The notes: generated by a model from the sequence alone, not told the origin. Positions 38,425 to 47,079 are shown, counted from the first letter of the stretch. The stretch: DNA of 64,000 nucleotides from Serinicoccus kebangsaanensis (GCF_008919445.1 NZ_VSLG01000010.1:1-64000); one strand, 5' to 3'. Program-made: numbers and translations.

Positions 38425-39242
38425 AGCGTGCTCACCCTCTCCTGATTCATCGTCAGTATGCCGTCCATGAAGGTACGCGCGACGTCTGACATACCGTCGA
38501 TGTCTGCCAGTATGCCGCGCCAGTGCTCGGGGGGCACATCGGCCACGCGCTGGGGCCACCAATACGCGCCAGACCTCTCTACGGCTATCGCTGCGAGCTC
38601 GAGCAGCGTCCCGCCCTCGGTGAAGTAGCGCGTCCTGCCCGTTTCGCAGAAGGCCGCGAGGCTGCGGGAGAGGCGCCGCTCATCGGTGAGGCCGCTGCCC
38701 AGTGCTGACCCGTGGTCGTAGGCGGGCAGCAGGGTCGTGCGGCGCTGGTCGTCCTCGACCACCGCCCAATTGCCTCCGTGCCGGTCGGTATTGGCTATCC
38801 ATGCGTCCAGGACGAGGTAGCCGGCGAACACCTGGCGAGCGCTCATCCCCTCGCACTGAGGGGGGACGCCGATATCGCTGGTGAGCATGAGGTCGATGGT
38901 TGCGAGGCTGTAGGGCAGGAAGGGTGCCAGATTGCCACCGTGGGTAAGGTCTGTGCCGTCCGGGGTGAGGTTGCGCGAGATGGCTCCCGGCTTGTTGCGG
39001 AAGGCGAGCTCGCACTCGGCCGCCGGTAGGCCGATCCGTTGCGCGAGCCGATAGGCCAGCACCTCTGCGACGTCGCTGTATCGAGGGTGTGCCTTCTCCT
39101 TCCCGGTGCCGAGCCGGGGCTTCCATAGCCACCAGTTGTCACGGTCGGCGCCGGGCGACTTGCTGAGCCATAGCTTGTTCTCGTCTTGGCCGTCCGGCTC
39201 ATCCGTGATGACATACCAGCCGGTGACGTCGATGACCTCCAC
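38415..39242 (-). CDS. HipA-like kinase domain protein
   Basis: This roughly 275-aa protein resembles the C-terminal kinase half of HipA. Key motifs are WLWKPRLG (ATP-binding region), VLDAWIANTDRHGGNW near residue 145 (catalytic Asp and Asn, HipA-type NxDRHxxN) and AYDHGSALG near 174 (metal-binding DxG). It is shorter than classic HipA of about 440 aa; the missing N-terminal part appears to be the adjacent HIRAN-containing protein. GTG 39242 with AGGA close before it is the likely start; an in-frame ATG at 39305 is possible. A toxin, kinase or defence role is inferred. Confidence 0.68.
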   Translation of the reverse strand: MEVIDVTGWYVITDEPDGQDENKLWLSKSPGADRDNWWLWKPRLGTGKEKAHPRYSDVAEVLAYRLAQRIGLPAAECELAFRNKPGAISRNLTPDGTDLTHGGNLAPFLPYSLATIDLMLTSDIGVPPQCEGMSARQVFAGYLVLDAWIANTDRHGGNWAVVEDDQRRTTLLPAYDHGSALGSGLTDERRLSRSLAAFCETGRTRYFTEGGTLLELAAIAVERSGAYWWPQRVADVPPEHWRGILADIDGMSDVARTFMDGILTMNQERVSTLCQ

Positions 39243-39375
39243 TGTCCTAGCCGAGCACGCCGTGCTGCCGAGGGCTCGGACGACGCGCCGACCACCTTGC
39301 CTCACTGCGCCGCCGAGCTGCCCTCTCAGTCGGTGGGCGGTGTGCAGACACCGTGACCGACCAGAGGCTTAGCGT

Positions 39376-40320
39376 CTACCGCTGGGCGACCTCCTGCTCG
39401 GCGAGGGCTGCCTCGCGCTGCTGGAGGGCCTGCCGCTCGCGCTCGCGGCGGGCCTTGACCTCTAGGCGCTGCTCGTCGTGCTCGGCCTGCCACTGTGCGG
39501 CCTCGGCGGCGAGCGCCGCGTGCCGGTCCTGCTGCCGCTGCTCGATGCCGGCGAAGTAGGCGTCGACCTCGGCGGCCCTCTGCTGGGCTGCAGCGTCGGC
39601 GTCGACCATGGTCTGCTCGGCGGCGGCTACCTCGGCCGCTGCGGCCTGCTGGGCGGCCTCCCAGCGGCTCGGACGGGGCGGGGCGTCTTCGTAGGCGGCA
39701 GCGTGCCTGCGCCTCCACAGGGCATCGCTGACGGGCCTGTCGCCCCTGCGGGCCGGACGACCCCGGTTCGCGTCTCGGCGTGCGCCGACCACCATCGAGG
39801 CCAACGTCTCCCCGCTGCCGTGACGATCGGCGAGGCCTTGTTCATAGTCGGCCCTCCAGGTGCGGGCGGCTCCGCGGCGCCGGGATTGGCGGTCGGTGGC
39901 GCGCTGGTCGGACTGTCCGCCCTGGCGCTCCTTCGCGCGGCGGATGCGCCGTAGCCTGCTCGGGATCACGACCACCTCATCGGCCGTCGGCCAGCCGATG
40001 AGCGCCGACGGTGGCGCCTCCGCGACATAGACGATGCCCTCGGGGCCGAGGCGGTCCGCATAGCGGCGGGCAGTCCAGTAGCTCTCGGTCCAGGACATGC
40101 GGCGCTGGTCGCCGGGGAGGCAGCCGCGGTAGAGGGGGATCGGCCCGTCGGGGCGGAGCTCGCGGGCTTCCTGGCGGCCTAGCGTGCGCCAGAGCCGGAC
40201 CCGGGAGCGCCGGTCCAGGCGGTCGCGGCGCACGGTCCAGGCCACCTTCAGCTCCTCCAGCGTCGTCGGGTTGACAGCACTGTCGTCGGTGCTGCCCTGC
40301 TGCTGCTCGTCCGTGCTCAT
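39376..40320 (-). CDS. Possible ADP-ribosyltransferase-like domain protein with coiled-coil tail
   Basis: This 314-aa protein is not firmly assigned. Residues about 55-125 read PIPLYRGCLPGDQ, then RMSWTESYWTARRYADR, then IVYVAEAPPSALIGW and ADEVVVIPSRL. The order Arg-Gly, Ser-Trp-Thr, and a late Glu-Val-Val resembles the R-S-E pattern of mono-ADP-ribosyltransferases and related phage proteins. Residues about 210-314 are Ala-, Glu- and Arg-rich coiled coil. It overlaps the WhiB-like gene by 4 nt. Catalytic activity is uncertain. Confidence 0.5.
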   Translation of the reverse strand: MSTDEQQQGSTDDSAVNPTTLEELKVAWTVRRDRLDRRSRVRLWRTLGRQEARELRPDGPIPLYRGCLPGDQRRMSWTESYWTARRYADRLGPEGIVYVAEAPPSALIGWPTADEVVVIPSRLRRIRRAKERQGGQSDQRATDRQSRRRGAARTWRADYEQGLADRHGSGETLASMVVGARRDANRGRPARRGDRPVSDALWRRRHAAAYEDAPPRPSRWEAAQQAAAAEVAAAEQTMVDADAAAQQRAAEVDAYFAGIEQRQQDRHAALAAEAAQWQAEHDEQRLEVKARRERERQALQQREAALAEQEVAQR

Positions 40321-41216
40321 CGGATCGCCTTCCTGCGTCGGGATCGTGGTCGTGGCTTGCGTGGCTGGGTGCGCTGCCCTCGGTGCCGACCAGCGGGCCG
40401 GCGTGGGATGAGCAGGGCTTCGGATGCGGTGCGCGCGGCCGGGTCGATCGGCAGCGGGCCGGGCTGGGCGTTGCAGTCGCACGACGTGAGCCAGCACGAC
40501 GGGCACGGCCTCTCCTCCCGCTGCGGCCGACCAGCGGGGGGCGGTTGCTCCTGCTCCTGCTGCTCTGTGCCTTCGGGCAGTCGCCACGGGATGCCGGACC
40601 CTCGTCGGGCTCCGAGCTGGTCGGCTACACGTCCAAGCTGCTTGGCGAAGATGCCTGCGTCGCGGGCAGCGCTGCGCAACTCCGCGGCCGTGCCCTCCTC
40701 CTTGCGCAGAGCCTTGCGTAGCCACTCGATGGCCTCGTCATCGGTGACCTTCGGCCTCGTCGCCTTCGGTCGGCCGGCCGGGAGGTGCTGCGTCGGGGCG
40801 GGCTTGCCGAACTCCAGCCCGACACCTGCCCACAAGCCGTGGGCGGGGTGCTGTCGGGCCTCGGTCGCGCACTCGGCCAGGACAGGGCACCGGGCGCACA
40901 ACGCGAGCGCGTGCGGCCGTGCATCGGTCTGCGTGGCGAGGTCGACGAGGTCGACGTCGCTGCCCTGGCACTGCGCCTGCTCGTGCCAGCGGGCGCCGCG
41001 GTGGGGAAGGTCGCCGGAGGTGAGGGCCTCCCAACGTCGCTTCGGCGGCGTCCGCTCGAGCCACGCGGCCCGCTCCTCGTCGGTGAGCGCAGCGACCTCG
41101 GTGACATCCCGCGGCTGCGGGACCGGCTCCTGCTCGTCGCGGGGCGGTGCGACGGCCTCCAGCTCGGCCGTGAGTCGGTCGCTGCTGTCCTGCTGCTCGA
41201 CCTGCTGGGCACTCAT
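40317..41216 (-). CDS. WhiB-like iron-sulfur protein with long C-terminal extension
   Basis: This 299-aa protein has the Wbl cluster cysteines Cys83, Cys107, Cys110 and Cys116 (C-x23-C-x2-C-x5-C) and the turn GLWAGVGLEFG just after. Classic WhiB proteins are about 80-130 aa. This one adds an 80-residue N-terminus and about 160 C-terminal residues with a basic, Gln- and Pro-rich part and a second Cys group (CPSCWLTSCDC near 252). Actinophages also carry Wbl proteins that redirect host transcription. It overlaps both neighbours by 4 nt. ATG 41216 is used. Confidence 0.75.
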   Translation of the reverse strand: MSAQQVEQQDSSDRLTAELEAVAPPRDEQEPVPQPRDVTEVAALTDEERAAWLERTPPKRRWEALTSGDLPHRGARWHEQAQCQGSDVDLVDLATQTDARPHALALCARCPVLAECATEARQHPAHGLWAGVGLEFGKPAPTQHLPAGRPKATRPKVTDDEAIEWLRKALRKEEGTAAELRSAARDAGIFAKQLGRVADQLGARRGSGIPWRLPEGTEQQEQEQPPPAGRPQREERPCPSCWLTSCDCNAQPGPLPIDPAARTASEALLIPRRPAGRHRGQRTQPRKPRPRSRRRKAIR

Positions 41217-41521
41217 CGGACTGCCTCCGTCCAGCCGAGCAGCTCCGAGGCGTGACCGGCCAGCGTGGCTCTGACGGCACCGATGAGCTGGTCGGCCTCG
41301 TCCTGTGGCTGACCGACGATCCAGCCCTGCCACGCGGGTATGCCGCGTTCGCTGGCAGCAACCTCGACCACGGCCATCTGTGCCGGCTCGGCGAGCTCAT
41401 CCCACAACGGGCGCGATGGAGGCCGACCAGCACCCTCGGCGTCCTGCAGGTGCATATCGACGATGCGGCGGAACTGCTCGGCCTGGGGGACCGTGGTCTG
41501 CGGCCTGGGTCTGCGTGGCAT
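41213..41521 (-). CDS. Unknown 102-aa element protein
   Basis: The family is not recognised. The protein is mostly helical by composition, with a basic N-terminus (MPRRPRPQ), an acidic central part (DMHLQDAEGAG, LWDELAEPAQM) and Trp residues near the end. ATG 41521 shares one base with the terminase-like stop, and the gene ends with a 4-nt overlap into the WhiB-like gene. It is part of the tight minus-strand operon 41934 to 39376. Confidence 0.55.
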   Translation of the reverse strand: MPRRPRPQTTVPQAEQFRRIVDMHLQDAEGAGRPPSRPLWDELAEPAQMAVVEVAASERGIPAWQGWIVGQPQDEADQLIGAVRATLAGHASELLGWTEAVR

Positions 41522-41934
41522 CACTGCGGTCCCTTCTCGCGCGCCCACCGGGCATTCGCTGCCCTGCGTGCGCGTTCGCTCGTTGCTGCGGGGATGGCGG
41601 GCTCGGCGCCCTGCTCGTCGGCGTCGTCGGCTGGTAGACCGAGAGCCTTCGTGAGTTGCGCCACCTGTCCACGCTGCGCCCGCATCTCCGCGAGTGCCCA
41701 GTGCCCCACGGGCTGGCCCATGCTCCCGGCCATCTGGAGAGAGGGGGCCTTGCGCAGCTCGTCGGCCAGGACGTCGATCACTCCGAGCACCCGGCAAAGC
41801 TCGTGCAGCAAGGTCACCTCGTGCGGGATCGCGAGCTCGAACCTGCTCGTGACGTCGCGCCAGTAGCGGCGGCCTCGGTCGCTGAGGCCGTCCGGTGGGT
41901 CCGGCGGCTCTGTCGTGCTGGTGAAGGTCGTCAT
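41521..41934 (-). CDS. Terminase-small-subunit-like protein (P27 type, tentative)
   Basis: This 137-aa protein resembles small terminase subunits of the P27 family: GLSDRGRRYWRDVTSRF near 20, HEVTLLHELCRVLGVIDVL near 40, then HWALAEMRAQRGQVAQLTKALGLP near 82, and a C-terminal ARRAANARW motif often seen in actinophage TerS. ATG 41934 follows AGAAGGAG. It starts a four-gene operon. No large terminase is present in the element, so if the reading is right it would redirect a helper phage's packaging. Similarity is moderate. Confidence 0.55.
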   Translation of the reverse strand: MTTFTSTTEPPDPPDGLSDRGRRYWRDVTSRFELAIPHEVTLLHELCRVLGVIDVLADELRKAPSLQMAGSMGQPVGHWALAEMRAQRGQVAQLTKALGLPADDADEQGAEPAIPAATSERARRAANARWAREKGPQ

Positions 41935-41984
41935 CTGCTCCGCTCCTTCTGAGGGAGTTGGGTGGATGTGCAGTGCGTAGATAG

Positions 41985-41999
41985 TTAGCGTGGTGCTAA
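41985..41999. promoter_or_regulatory. Inverted repeat in the element operon promoter region
   Basis: TTAGC (41985-41989) and GCTAA (41995-41999) are perfect 5-bp inverted repeats around 5 nt, about 50 nt before the terminase-like ATG. On the minus strand, TAACTA and TATCTA overlap it and could be a -10 box. The rest of gap 41935-42170 holds a short CCAC-GAT-GTGG repeat and a GGGGG/CCCCC hairpin near 42088-42105, but no gene. Confidence 0.35.
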
Positions 42000-42170
42000 G
42001 TAGTCCACGATGTGGAAATACGGGTGTGAGGGCTGCGTACGGAACGCTGGGCGGTATGGGACCCGGTGGAAGAGGAGCGAGGGCCTCTGGGGGAATCCCC
42101 CCACCCCCGGCCAGGCGGTGCAATGGAGACATTCATCGCCCGGCCGGGGAGGTGGGGGCTGCTCATCGGC

Positions 42171-43211
42171 TCAGTAGTAGAGATCGCGAGCGTCGGCCTC
42201 GTAGTTGACCGCCCCGCTGATTCGCTCCAGGGGCGGCCAGTCCCGGGTCAGGTCGGTGACCTTGAAGGCCTCGCTGCGCTCCAGGCGCCACAGGCTGTAG
42301 CGGGAGGCGAGGTCTCCGGTCTGGTGCAGGGCGCGCCGGGTCTGCATGTCGCACCGGGTCTGACTGGTGTCGGCCATGATCGGGCGTGCCAGATCCAGCT
42401 TGCTGACCTGCGTTGCGGCCTCGGCCAGGGCCGCCGTGATCTTGGCCCGGTCGAGGCGCTGCCGGGGCATGCGGTCGCCGGGAGCAGAGGCCACGTAGGC
42501 ATCGAGGGCCGTTGCTGCTGTCGCGGCCTGGGCGCGAGCCTCGGCGATGGCGGCCAGGGCAGCCTCATGCGCTTCGGCCAAGGCCGCATAGAGTGCCTTG
42601 GTGCGGTCCTCACCGGACAGGGCCTCGGCAGCCCTGTCGTAGTCGCGCCGGGCGCGCTGGGCACGGTCCACGAGGCCGCGGGCGTAGGCCCGGCGCTCTG
42701 CCCGGCGGGCCTCCCAATTGACCGGGGCTGGAGCCTCGGGCATCGGCTCGCCAGACGCCGCCGACGACCTCACGGCGCCCTCGTAGGACGATCGGGCGGT
42801 CGACTCCTCACGGTCGACTCCGCGGACAGCCTCGATGGCAGCCAGGGAAGCCTCGACGGCTTCCTCGACCGCGGTCCACGCCTTGCGCAGCGCGGCCGGC
42901 GTGGCGAGCTGCTGCGAGGCCGGCCGGCCGAGCAGACCTTGCAGCAGCCGCTTGGTGGAGCCGTCGGTGAGGGGGTCGGTGCGCCGGCTGCTGGTCCCGG
43001 CGCGGACACCGAGGCCGCCCTGCTCGACGTTACGGCCGTCGGTGAAGATGGCGTCGGCCTCGCCGGTGTCTGTCGTCATGCCGGCGAGAGGACTGCCGAG
43101 GTCGTCGGCCGCCTGCTCGGGGCGGCCCACGACGTCAGACTCGGCCGTGCTCCAGCCGTCGTCGGAAAGACTGCCGGGATGGCGCTGGGGGCGGTTGGTG
43201 GGGAGTGACAT
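42171..43211 (-). CDS. Unknown coiled-coil protein of the element
   Basis: This 346-aa protein is not assigned. It has a disordered Asp/Ser/Thr-rich N-terminus (about 1-95), then a long Ala-, Glu- and Arg-rich helical region (about 100-290; TAVEEAVEASLAAIEAV, RRAERRAYARGLVDRAQRARRD) likely to be coiled coil, and a globular C-terminus rich in aromatic residues (about 310-346, ending in LYY). ATG 43211 follows GAAGGAAGGA. It might be structural or a scaffold-like protein, but there is no evidence for that. Confidence 0.6.
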   Translation of the reverse strand: MSLPTNRPQRHPGSLSDDGWSTAESDVVGRPEQAADDLGSPLAGMTTDTGEADAIFTDGRNVEQGGLGVRAGTSSRRTDPLTDGSTKRLLQGLLGRPASQQLATPAALRKAWTAVEEAVEASLAAIEAVRGVDREESTARSSYEGAVRSSAASGEPMPEAPAPVNWEARRAERRAYARGLVDRAQRARRDYDRAAEALSGEDRTKALYAALAEAHEAALAAIAEARAQAATAATALDAYVASAPGDRMPRQRLDRAKITAALAEAATQVSKLDLARPIMADTSQTRCDMQTRRALHQTGDLASRYSLWRLERSEAFKVTDLTRDWPPLERISGAVNYEADARDLYY

Positions 43212-43274
43212 TGTGGTGTTCCTTCCTTCGGGGGTGATGCCAACGGCCGGGCGGCCGGCGGCGACTGGGTGGGT

Positions 43275-43547
43275 CTATGCGAGGGCGTCGGCCCTCTCGG
43301 TGGTGACGCGGCGGACTTCTGCCTCGATGAGACCGGCCGGGTCGGTGAGGACGTAGCCGAGCGGGTCGGCGCAGTGGGCGACGCGGTGCCCGAGCAGTCG
43401 GTCCGCTCCGAGCAGGTGGCGCCCGCCACCGTGGGTGTGACGCCGCCGGCACGCTGGGCACTCGATGGCGAAGTACCAACCGCGCCGGTCCTCGCTCCAG
43501 GTGGCGCCTACCAGGGGTGCGGCGGGCGGTTCGGTCGTGGCGCTCAT
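43275..43547 (-). CDS. Small Cys/His protein of the element
   Basis: This 90-aa protein is not assigned. It contains CPAC near residue 30 and HTHGGGRH near 37, a possible zinc site, and Trp-rich GATWSEDRRGWYF before it. ATG 43547 overlaps the upstream stop (ATGA), so the two are coupled. It may be a DNA- or RNA-binding accessory. Confidence 0.55.
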   Translation of the reverse strand: MSATTEPPAAPLVGATWSEDRRGWYFAIECPACRRRHTHGGGRHLLGADRLLGHRVAHCADPLGYVLTDPAGLIEAEVRRVTTERADALA

Positions 43548-44158
43548 GAGCGGGGCCCTTCGAAGTCGACGCCGGACTCCTCGGCGTAGTCGGCGGTGTC
43601 GAGCGCGCGGACGAGCGTCGGCCACCTGGTGCCGTGGTGCTCGGCGATGGCCTGGGCGATGCGCTGCGCGTGTTGGGCGGAGCGGATGACTCGTTCGGTC
43701 TGCTGACCGTGGCCGGTGATGATGGCGACTTCGGTCGGCCGGAGGGTGTCGCCATCCCGGCCGGTGAGGGCGAGGCGGATGACACCAGCCTGATACGCAC
43801 CCTTGACTGCGGGACCGAGGACGCTGCCGACGGTGAGTGCGGCGCGCCGGTGCTCGGCTATCCGGAGCCGGGACGCGAGGCTCTCCCGCTGCTGCCGGGT
43901 GTCGAGCTGCTGGCCGGGCGCGAGGACGGTGTAGGCGACGTTCTCCAGGCCGCCGTGGCGGGTGTCGTCCAGGCCGCCGTCGGTGGAGTCGGGAGCCACC
44001 CACGCGGGGTAGTGCTCGGTGCGGCCCTCGTCGTCGGTGACGGCGACCCACCCGACGAGAGGGGAGTAGTCGTGCCGGAGGGTCTGGCCGTCCTCGGTGT
44101 AGGTCTCGACCACCTGCCATCCGTTCGGGGCGGGGATGAGGCTCTGCGGTGTGGTCAT
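43544..44158 (-). CDS. Unknown 204-aa element protein
   Basis: No family is recognised. The N-terminal third has beta-rich sequence (WQVVETYTEDGQTLRHDYSPL, GWVAVTDDEG). The C-terminal part is mixed and includes VAIITGHGQQTERVI and a late acidic end. ATG 44158 was chosen because AAGGAACGAC precedes it; an upstream ATG at 44317 lies inside the primase gene. It lies directly after the primase gene and overlaps the small Cys/His gene by 4 nt. Confidence 0.58.
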   Translation of the reverse strand: MTTPQSLIPAPNGWQVVETYTEDGQTLRHDYSPLVGWVAVTDDEGRTEHYPAWVAPDSTDGGLDDTRHGGLENVAYTVLAPGQQLDTRQQRESLASRLRIAEHRRAALTVGSVLGPAVKGAYQAGVIRLALTGRDGDTLRPTEVAIITGHGQQTERVIRSAQHAQRIAQAIAEHHGTRWPTLVRALDTADYAEESGVDFEGPRS

Positions 44159-44213
44159 CTGTCGTTCCTTCTCTGTGAGGTGGTGCACGGGCTTGCGAGC
44201 GGTGGGGCTTGCT

Positions 44214-46622
44214 CTAGGGGTAGCGAGGACGCGCGGAAACGTCCGATAACGTTCTTGATTCGCTAGAAGTGGTAGGCACTTGGAGCATTTCGAGCACTTG
44301 GGCGGGCATCTGGACATAACCGCGCGCCTGCGCCATGACGGCTAGCGCACGCTGGCGGGCAGTGCTGAGCGTTAGGTGCCAGGAGCGCGTGCCGTCGTCG
44401 CTGTCGTTGACCATGCGCAGCAGCCGGAGGGCGTGAAGGATGCGGTCAACGGTGCGGGGGTCTTCCCCCAGCCGGCGAGCGAGGGCGTAGCTGGTGCGGC
44501 CGGCTGACTCCCCACCTGCTAGCAGTGCGTCGAGAACGCGAGCGCGGCTCGGTGGCATCGTGTCGGCGGCGACGCGGATGCACAGACGCTCGGCATCCGC
44601 TGGCGTCATCCCGATGAGGACCGCTCCCTGATAGAGCTGGAGCAGCTGCACGATCAGGCGGGTATGCACCTCCCGGTCGTGGGCCTCGGTCGGGTCGCCC
44701 CGGTAGTCGGTCTCGACGGCGGTGCGGGAGAGGGCCACTAGGTCGGCCACGGCCAGGAGCCGTGCCTCCCGACCCTCGTCGAGCTCGACATGTCGAGGCT
44801 GCACGTTCTGCAGCAACCCCCCAACGGCGGCTGTCAGCTCAGCCCGCATACGGGCCAGGCCTCCCTCGGCTGCTGCCGCACGTAGCGCCGCCGCGGCCAG
44901 CTCCTCGGACTCCTCCACGTTGGGGCGGACGATGAGGAAGCGGTCGCCGTACCGGGAGACGACGGAGTGCGCGGCGTCCCATGCGGTCGTCACTGCGCCG
45001 ATGACGGTCGCCCGGCCCTTCCAGGAGACACGGCGGCCGCCCTCGGCGCCGACGGTGCGGGTCCAGGAGCCGTCGTGAATCTCTCGCAGCGCGGCCAGCA
45101 CCTCGGCACGACGCTCTCGGTTCATCGAGAGGATGCTGGTCACGTCTTTGAGCAGGAGCAGCCCGCGGGGACCGAGCTCGTCGAGCAGACCGCCGGTAGC
45201 ATCGGCGGCCCGCTCATTGGCGGGCGTCGCGGACAGGAGCGCCGCCTCACCCGTGAGGGTCGATGCGGACACGGCTCCGAGGTCGGCCAGGGGCGCCATC
45301 GTCTCTGACTTCGTGGCGCCGGAGCCGGAGCAGATGAGCAGCCACGCCGGCGCGTCATCGAGGTAGAGCGAGCCTGCCGCCACAGCGAGGGTGGCGCGCA
45401 TGACGTCGAGGTCGTAGCCGGGTCCGAACCACTGTGCGGTCAGCTCCTCCACTGCGGCCAGGGGCGCGGGCGCGTAGGACTCGACGGGGTGCTCGTCGGG
45501 GTGTGTGTGCCCTCCCAGCTCAGCGCGGGCACGGTCGTGCGTCATCGCGGCGGCACGGTTCCGACCCCAGGCGAGCGCGCCGGCAATCTCGCCGGGCGCG
45601 GGATCACGCTTCGCGCCGACGTTGAGGCGGGTCGTGAACCGCTCGACCAGCGCGGCCTGCGCGGACCGGGCATCCTCGAGCGAGAGGCAGCCGGAGCGCT
45701 GAGCGGCGGCGAGCCGGGTCGCCTGCGCGACCAACCATCCGTGCCGGCCGCCGCTGGTGGGCTTGTCCTTGGCCCAACCCTTGACCATCGTTGCGGCGTA
45801 GGAGCAGGACCGGGCCGGGGTGGGCCAGTGCTCGGCGGGGCACAGCACCTCATCGAGGGCGATCGTGTCTTCCGTGACCTCGGGCACGGCGTACTCGTCG
45901 AGAGTCTCGGCGAGCCGGGTGAGGGTGAGCACGTCTGTGCTCGTCGAGCGCAGCTCGGTCGGGATCGGCTGCCCCTTCCGGTTGGTCGTGCCAGGTGCCC
46001 TGAGCACCCGGTCGAGGTTCCATACCGGGTCGACCTCGCCGCCGTGCATCGAGGCGACGTGCGCGACCAGGCGGCCCCAGCGGCGCGTGAGGGCCTGGGC
46101 GGCGCGGAAGGGCTCCGATGAGGAGCCGTCAGGCCAGTCGGTGCGGCCCGGCTCCTGCTCGATACGCCAGACCGGCTGCAGCCCGTGGCCGGTCATCACG
46201 ACGGCCGCGGGAGCCACTCCGAGCATCATCGTCAGGTCGGCGATGATGTTCTCAGCCGCGGTCCAGGTCGGCAGGGCGCCGGGCTTGACGTCGAGGTCGG
46301 CGTAGATGCAGGCGAGCCGCACGACGTCGCCAGCGGTGCCCTTGCGGCCCTCCGGGAGTCCGGCGCGGACTGGGTTGGCACTGACCCAGCAGTCAGCCTC
46401 TGCCATCGTGGCGGCGATGCCCTTGTCGGCGACCTCGGCCGTCCGCGTGGTGGCGATGAATCGGCCGGCGTCGTCGAGCGTGGCAATGGCGACTGTCTCG
46501 CTGGGAAGAATCCCACGCGCTGCATTCCAGGCGGCTATCGGGCTGGTATTCTGGGACTGTATTTCGGAGGAGATGAGGGCCGCGCTACCTGCCAGGGCGC
46601 GGCCCTTGTCGCTGGCGGTCAC
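44214..46622 (-). CDS. Replication protein: primase-polymerase-like N-terminus and ATPase C-terminus
   Basis: This 802-aa protein has an archaeo-eukaryotic-primase-like N-terminus: CIYADLDVKPG (metal-binding DLD near 110), VMTGHGLQPVW near 143, and DRVLRAPGTTNRKG (204-217). This is the pattern of bifunctional prim-pol proteins on plasmids and phages. A second domain (about 390-620) has a Walker-A-like SGSGATKSE (432-440) and a Walker-B-like GLLLLKDVTSIL (487-498), with SRYGDRFLIVRP near 580. The C-terminal 100 residues contain a winged-helix-like ARRLGEDPRTVDRIL segment. It should replicate the excised element. It overlaps the excisionase gene by 4 nt. Confidence 0.85.
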   Translation of the reverse strand: MTASDKGRALAGSAALISSEIQSQNTSPIAAWNAARGILPSETVAIATLDDAGRFIATTRTAEVADKGIAATMAEADCWVSANPVRAGLPEGRKGTAGDVVRLACIYADLDVKPGALPTWTAAENIIADLTMMLGVAPAAVVMTGHGLQPVWRIEQEPGRTDWPDGSSSEPFRAAQALTRRWGRLVAHVASMHGGEVDPVWNLDRVLRAPGTTNRKGQPIPTELRSTSTDVLTLTRLAETLDEYAVPEVTEDTIALDEVLCPAEHWPTPARSCSYAATMVKGWAKDKPTSGGRHGWLVAQATRLAAAQRSGCLSLEDARSAQAALVERFTTRLNVGAKRDPAPGEIAGALAWGRNRAAAMTHDRARAELGGHTHPDEHPVESYAPAPLAAVEELTAQWFGPGYDLDVMRATLAVAAGSLYLDDAPAWLLICSGSGATKSETMAPLADLGAVSASTLTGEAALLSATPANERAADATGGLLDELGPRGLLLLKDVTSILSMNRERRAEVLAALREIHDGSWTRTVGAEGGRRVSWKGRATVIGAVTTAWDAAHSVVSRYGDRFLIVRPNVEESEELAAAALRAAAAEGGLARMRAELTAAVGGLLQNVQPRHVELDEGREARLLAVADLVALSRTAVETDYRGDPTEAHDREVHTRLIVQLLQLYQGAVLIGMTPADAERLCIRVAADTMPPSRARVLDALLAGGESAGRTSYALARRLGEDPRTVDRILHALRLLRMVNDSDDGTRSWHLTLSTARQRALAVMAQARGYVQMPAQVLEMLQVPTTSSESRTLSDVSARPRYP

Positions 46623-46948
46623 GTCGACTGCACCGCCTTGGCGCCAGAGGCGAAGATGGCGGCGAGCCGGTCACGCTGGGCTGGAGTCAGCACGGGGGCG
46701 GCGTCGACCAGGGCGGCGACGTGCTCGTCGATCGGGTCGACGTCGCGGGCAACTGGTCGGACGAGGGCTTCGACGTCCTCGCGGCGGCGGAAGCGGGTGC
46801 GCCCTCCGACCTTGTAGGCGGGGAGCTGACCAGCGGAGACGAAGCGATCGAACGTGCGGAGGGACACGCCGGCCAGGGCCGCGCCGGTGTGACGATCCAG
46901 TTCTAGCTCGGCGAGCTGAGGGGGTGATGTAGCGGTCTGCGGGGCCAC
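46619..46948 (-). CDS. AlpA/HTH_17-type DNA-binding protein (excisionase-like)
   Basis: This 109-aa protein has a MerR-like helix-turn-helix of the AlpA/excisionase class: GVSLRTFDRFVSAG, then LPAYKVGGRTRFRRREDVEAL (about 28-64). Such proteins guide excision or activate replication genes of integrative elements. ATG 46948 starts a two-gene unit with the primase gene. The repeated GCATCTCGC sites immediately upstream are its likely target. Confidence 0.8.
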   Translation of the reverse strand: MAPQTATSPPQLAELELDRHTGAALAGVSLRTFDRFVSAGQLPAYKVGGRTRFRRREDVEALVRPVARDVDPIDEHVAALVDAAPVLTPAQRDRLAAIFASGAKAVQST

Positions 46949-46988
46949 GATGGCGCCTCTCGATGCGGACTTCCTGCACCGCGTCCCG

Positions 46989-47079
46989 GCATCTCGCTAC
47001 CGGCGGTGCGGGGAGGTCGCATCTCGCGCCTGACCCTCGCGGCTACTTGGGCCGCTGACCGAAAGGGAAGGCATCTCGC
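46989..47079. repeat. Three direct repeats GCATCTCGC (candidate iterons/operators)
   Basis: Perfect 9-bp copies lie at 46989-46997, 47019-47027 and 47071-47079, starts 30 and 52 nt apart. They sit in the 250-bp gap before the excisionase-primase unit. This could be a replication origin read by the prim-pol protein, or operators for the AlpA-like protein. The 30-nt spacing of the first two (near three helical turns) favours protein binding on one face. Confidence 0.5.

Noticed and set aside
46989-47079. Short repeats considered as a CRISPR array
   Set aside because: Only three 9-bp units with unequal spacing and no cas genes. No CRISPR array is visible in the window.
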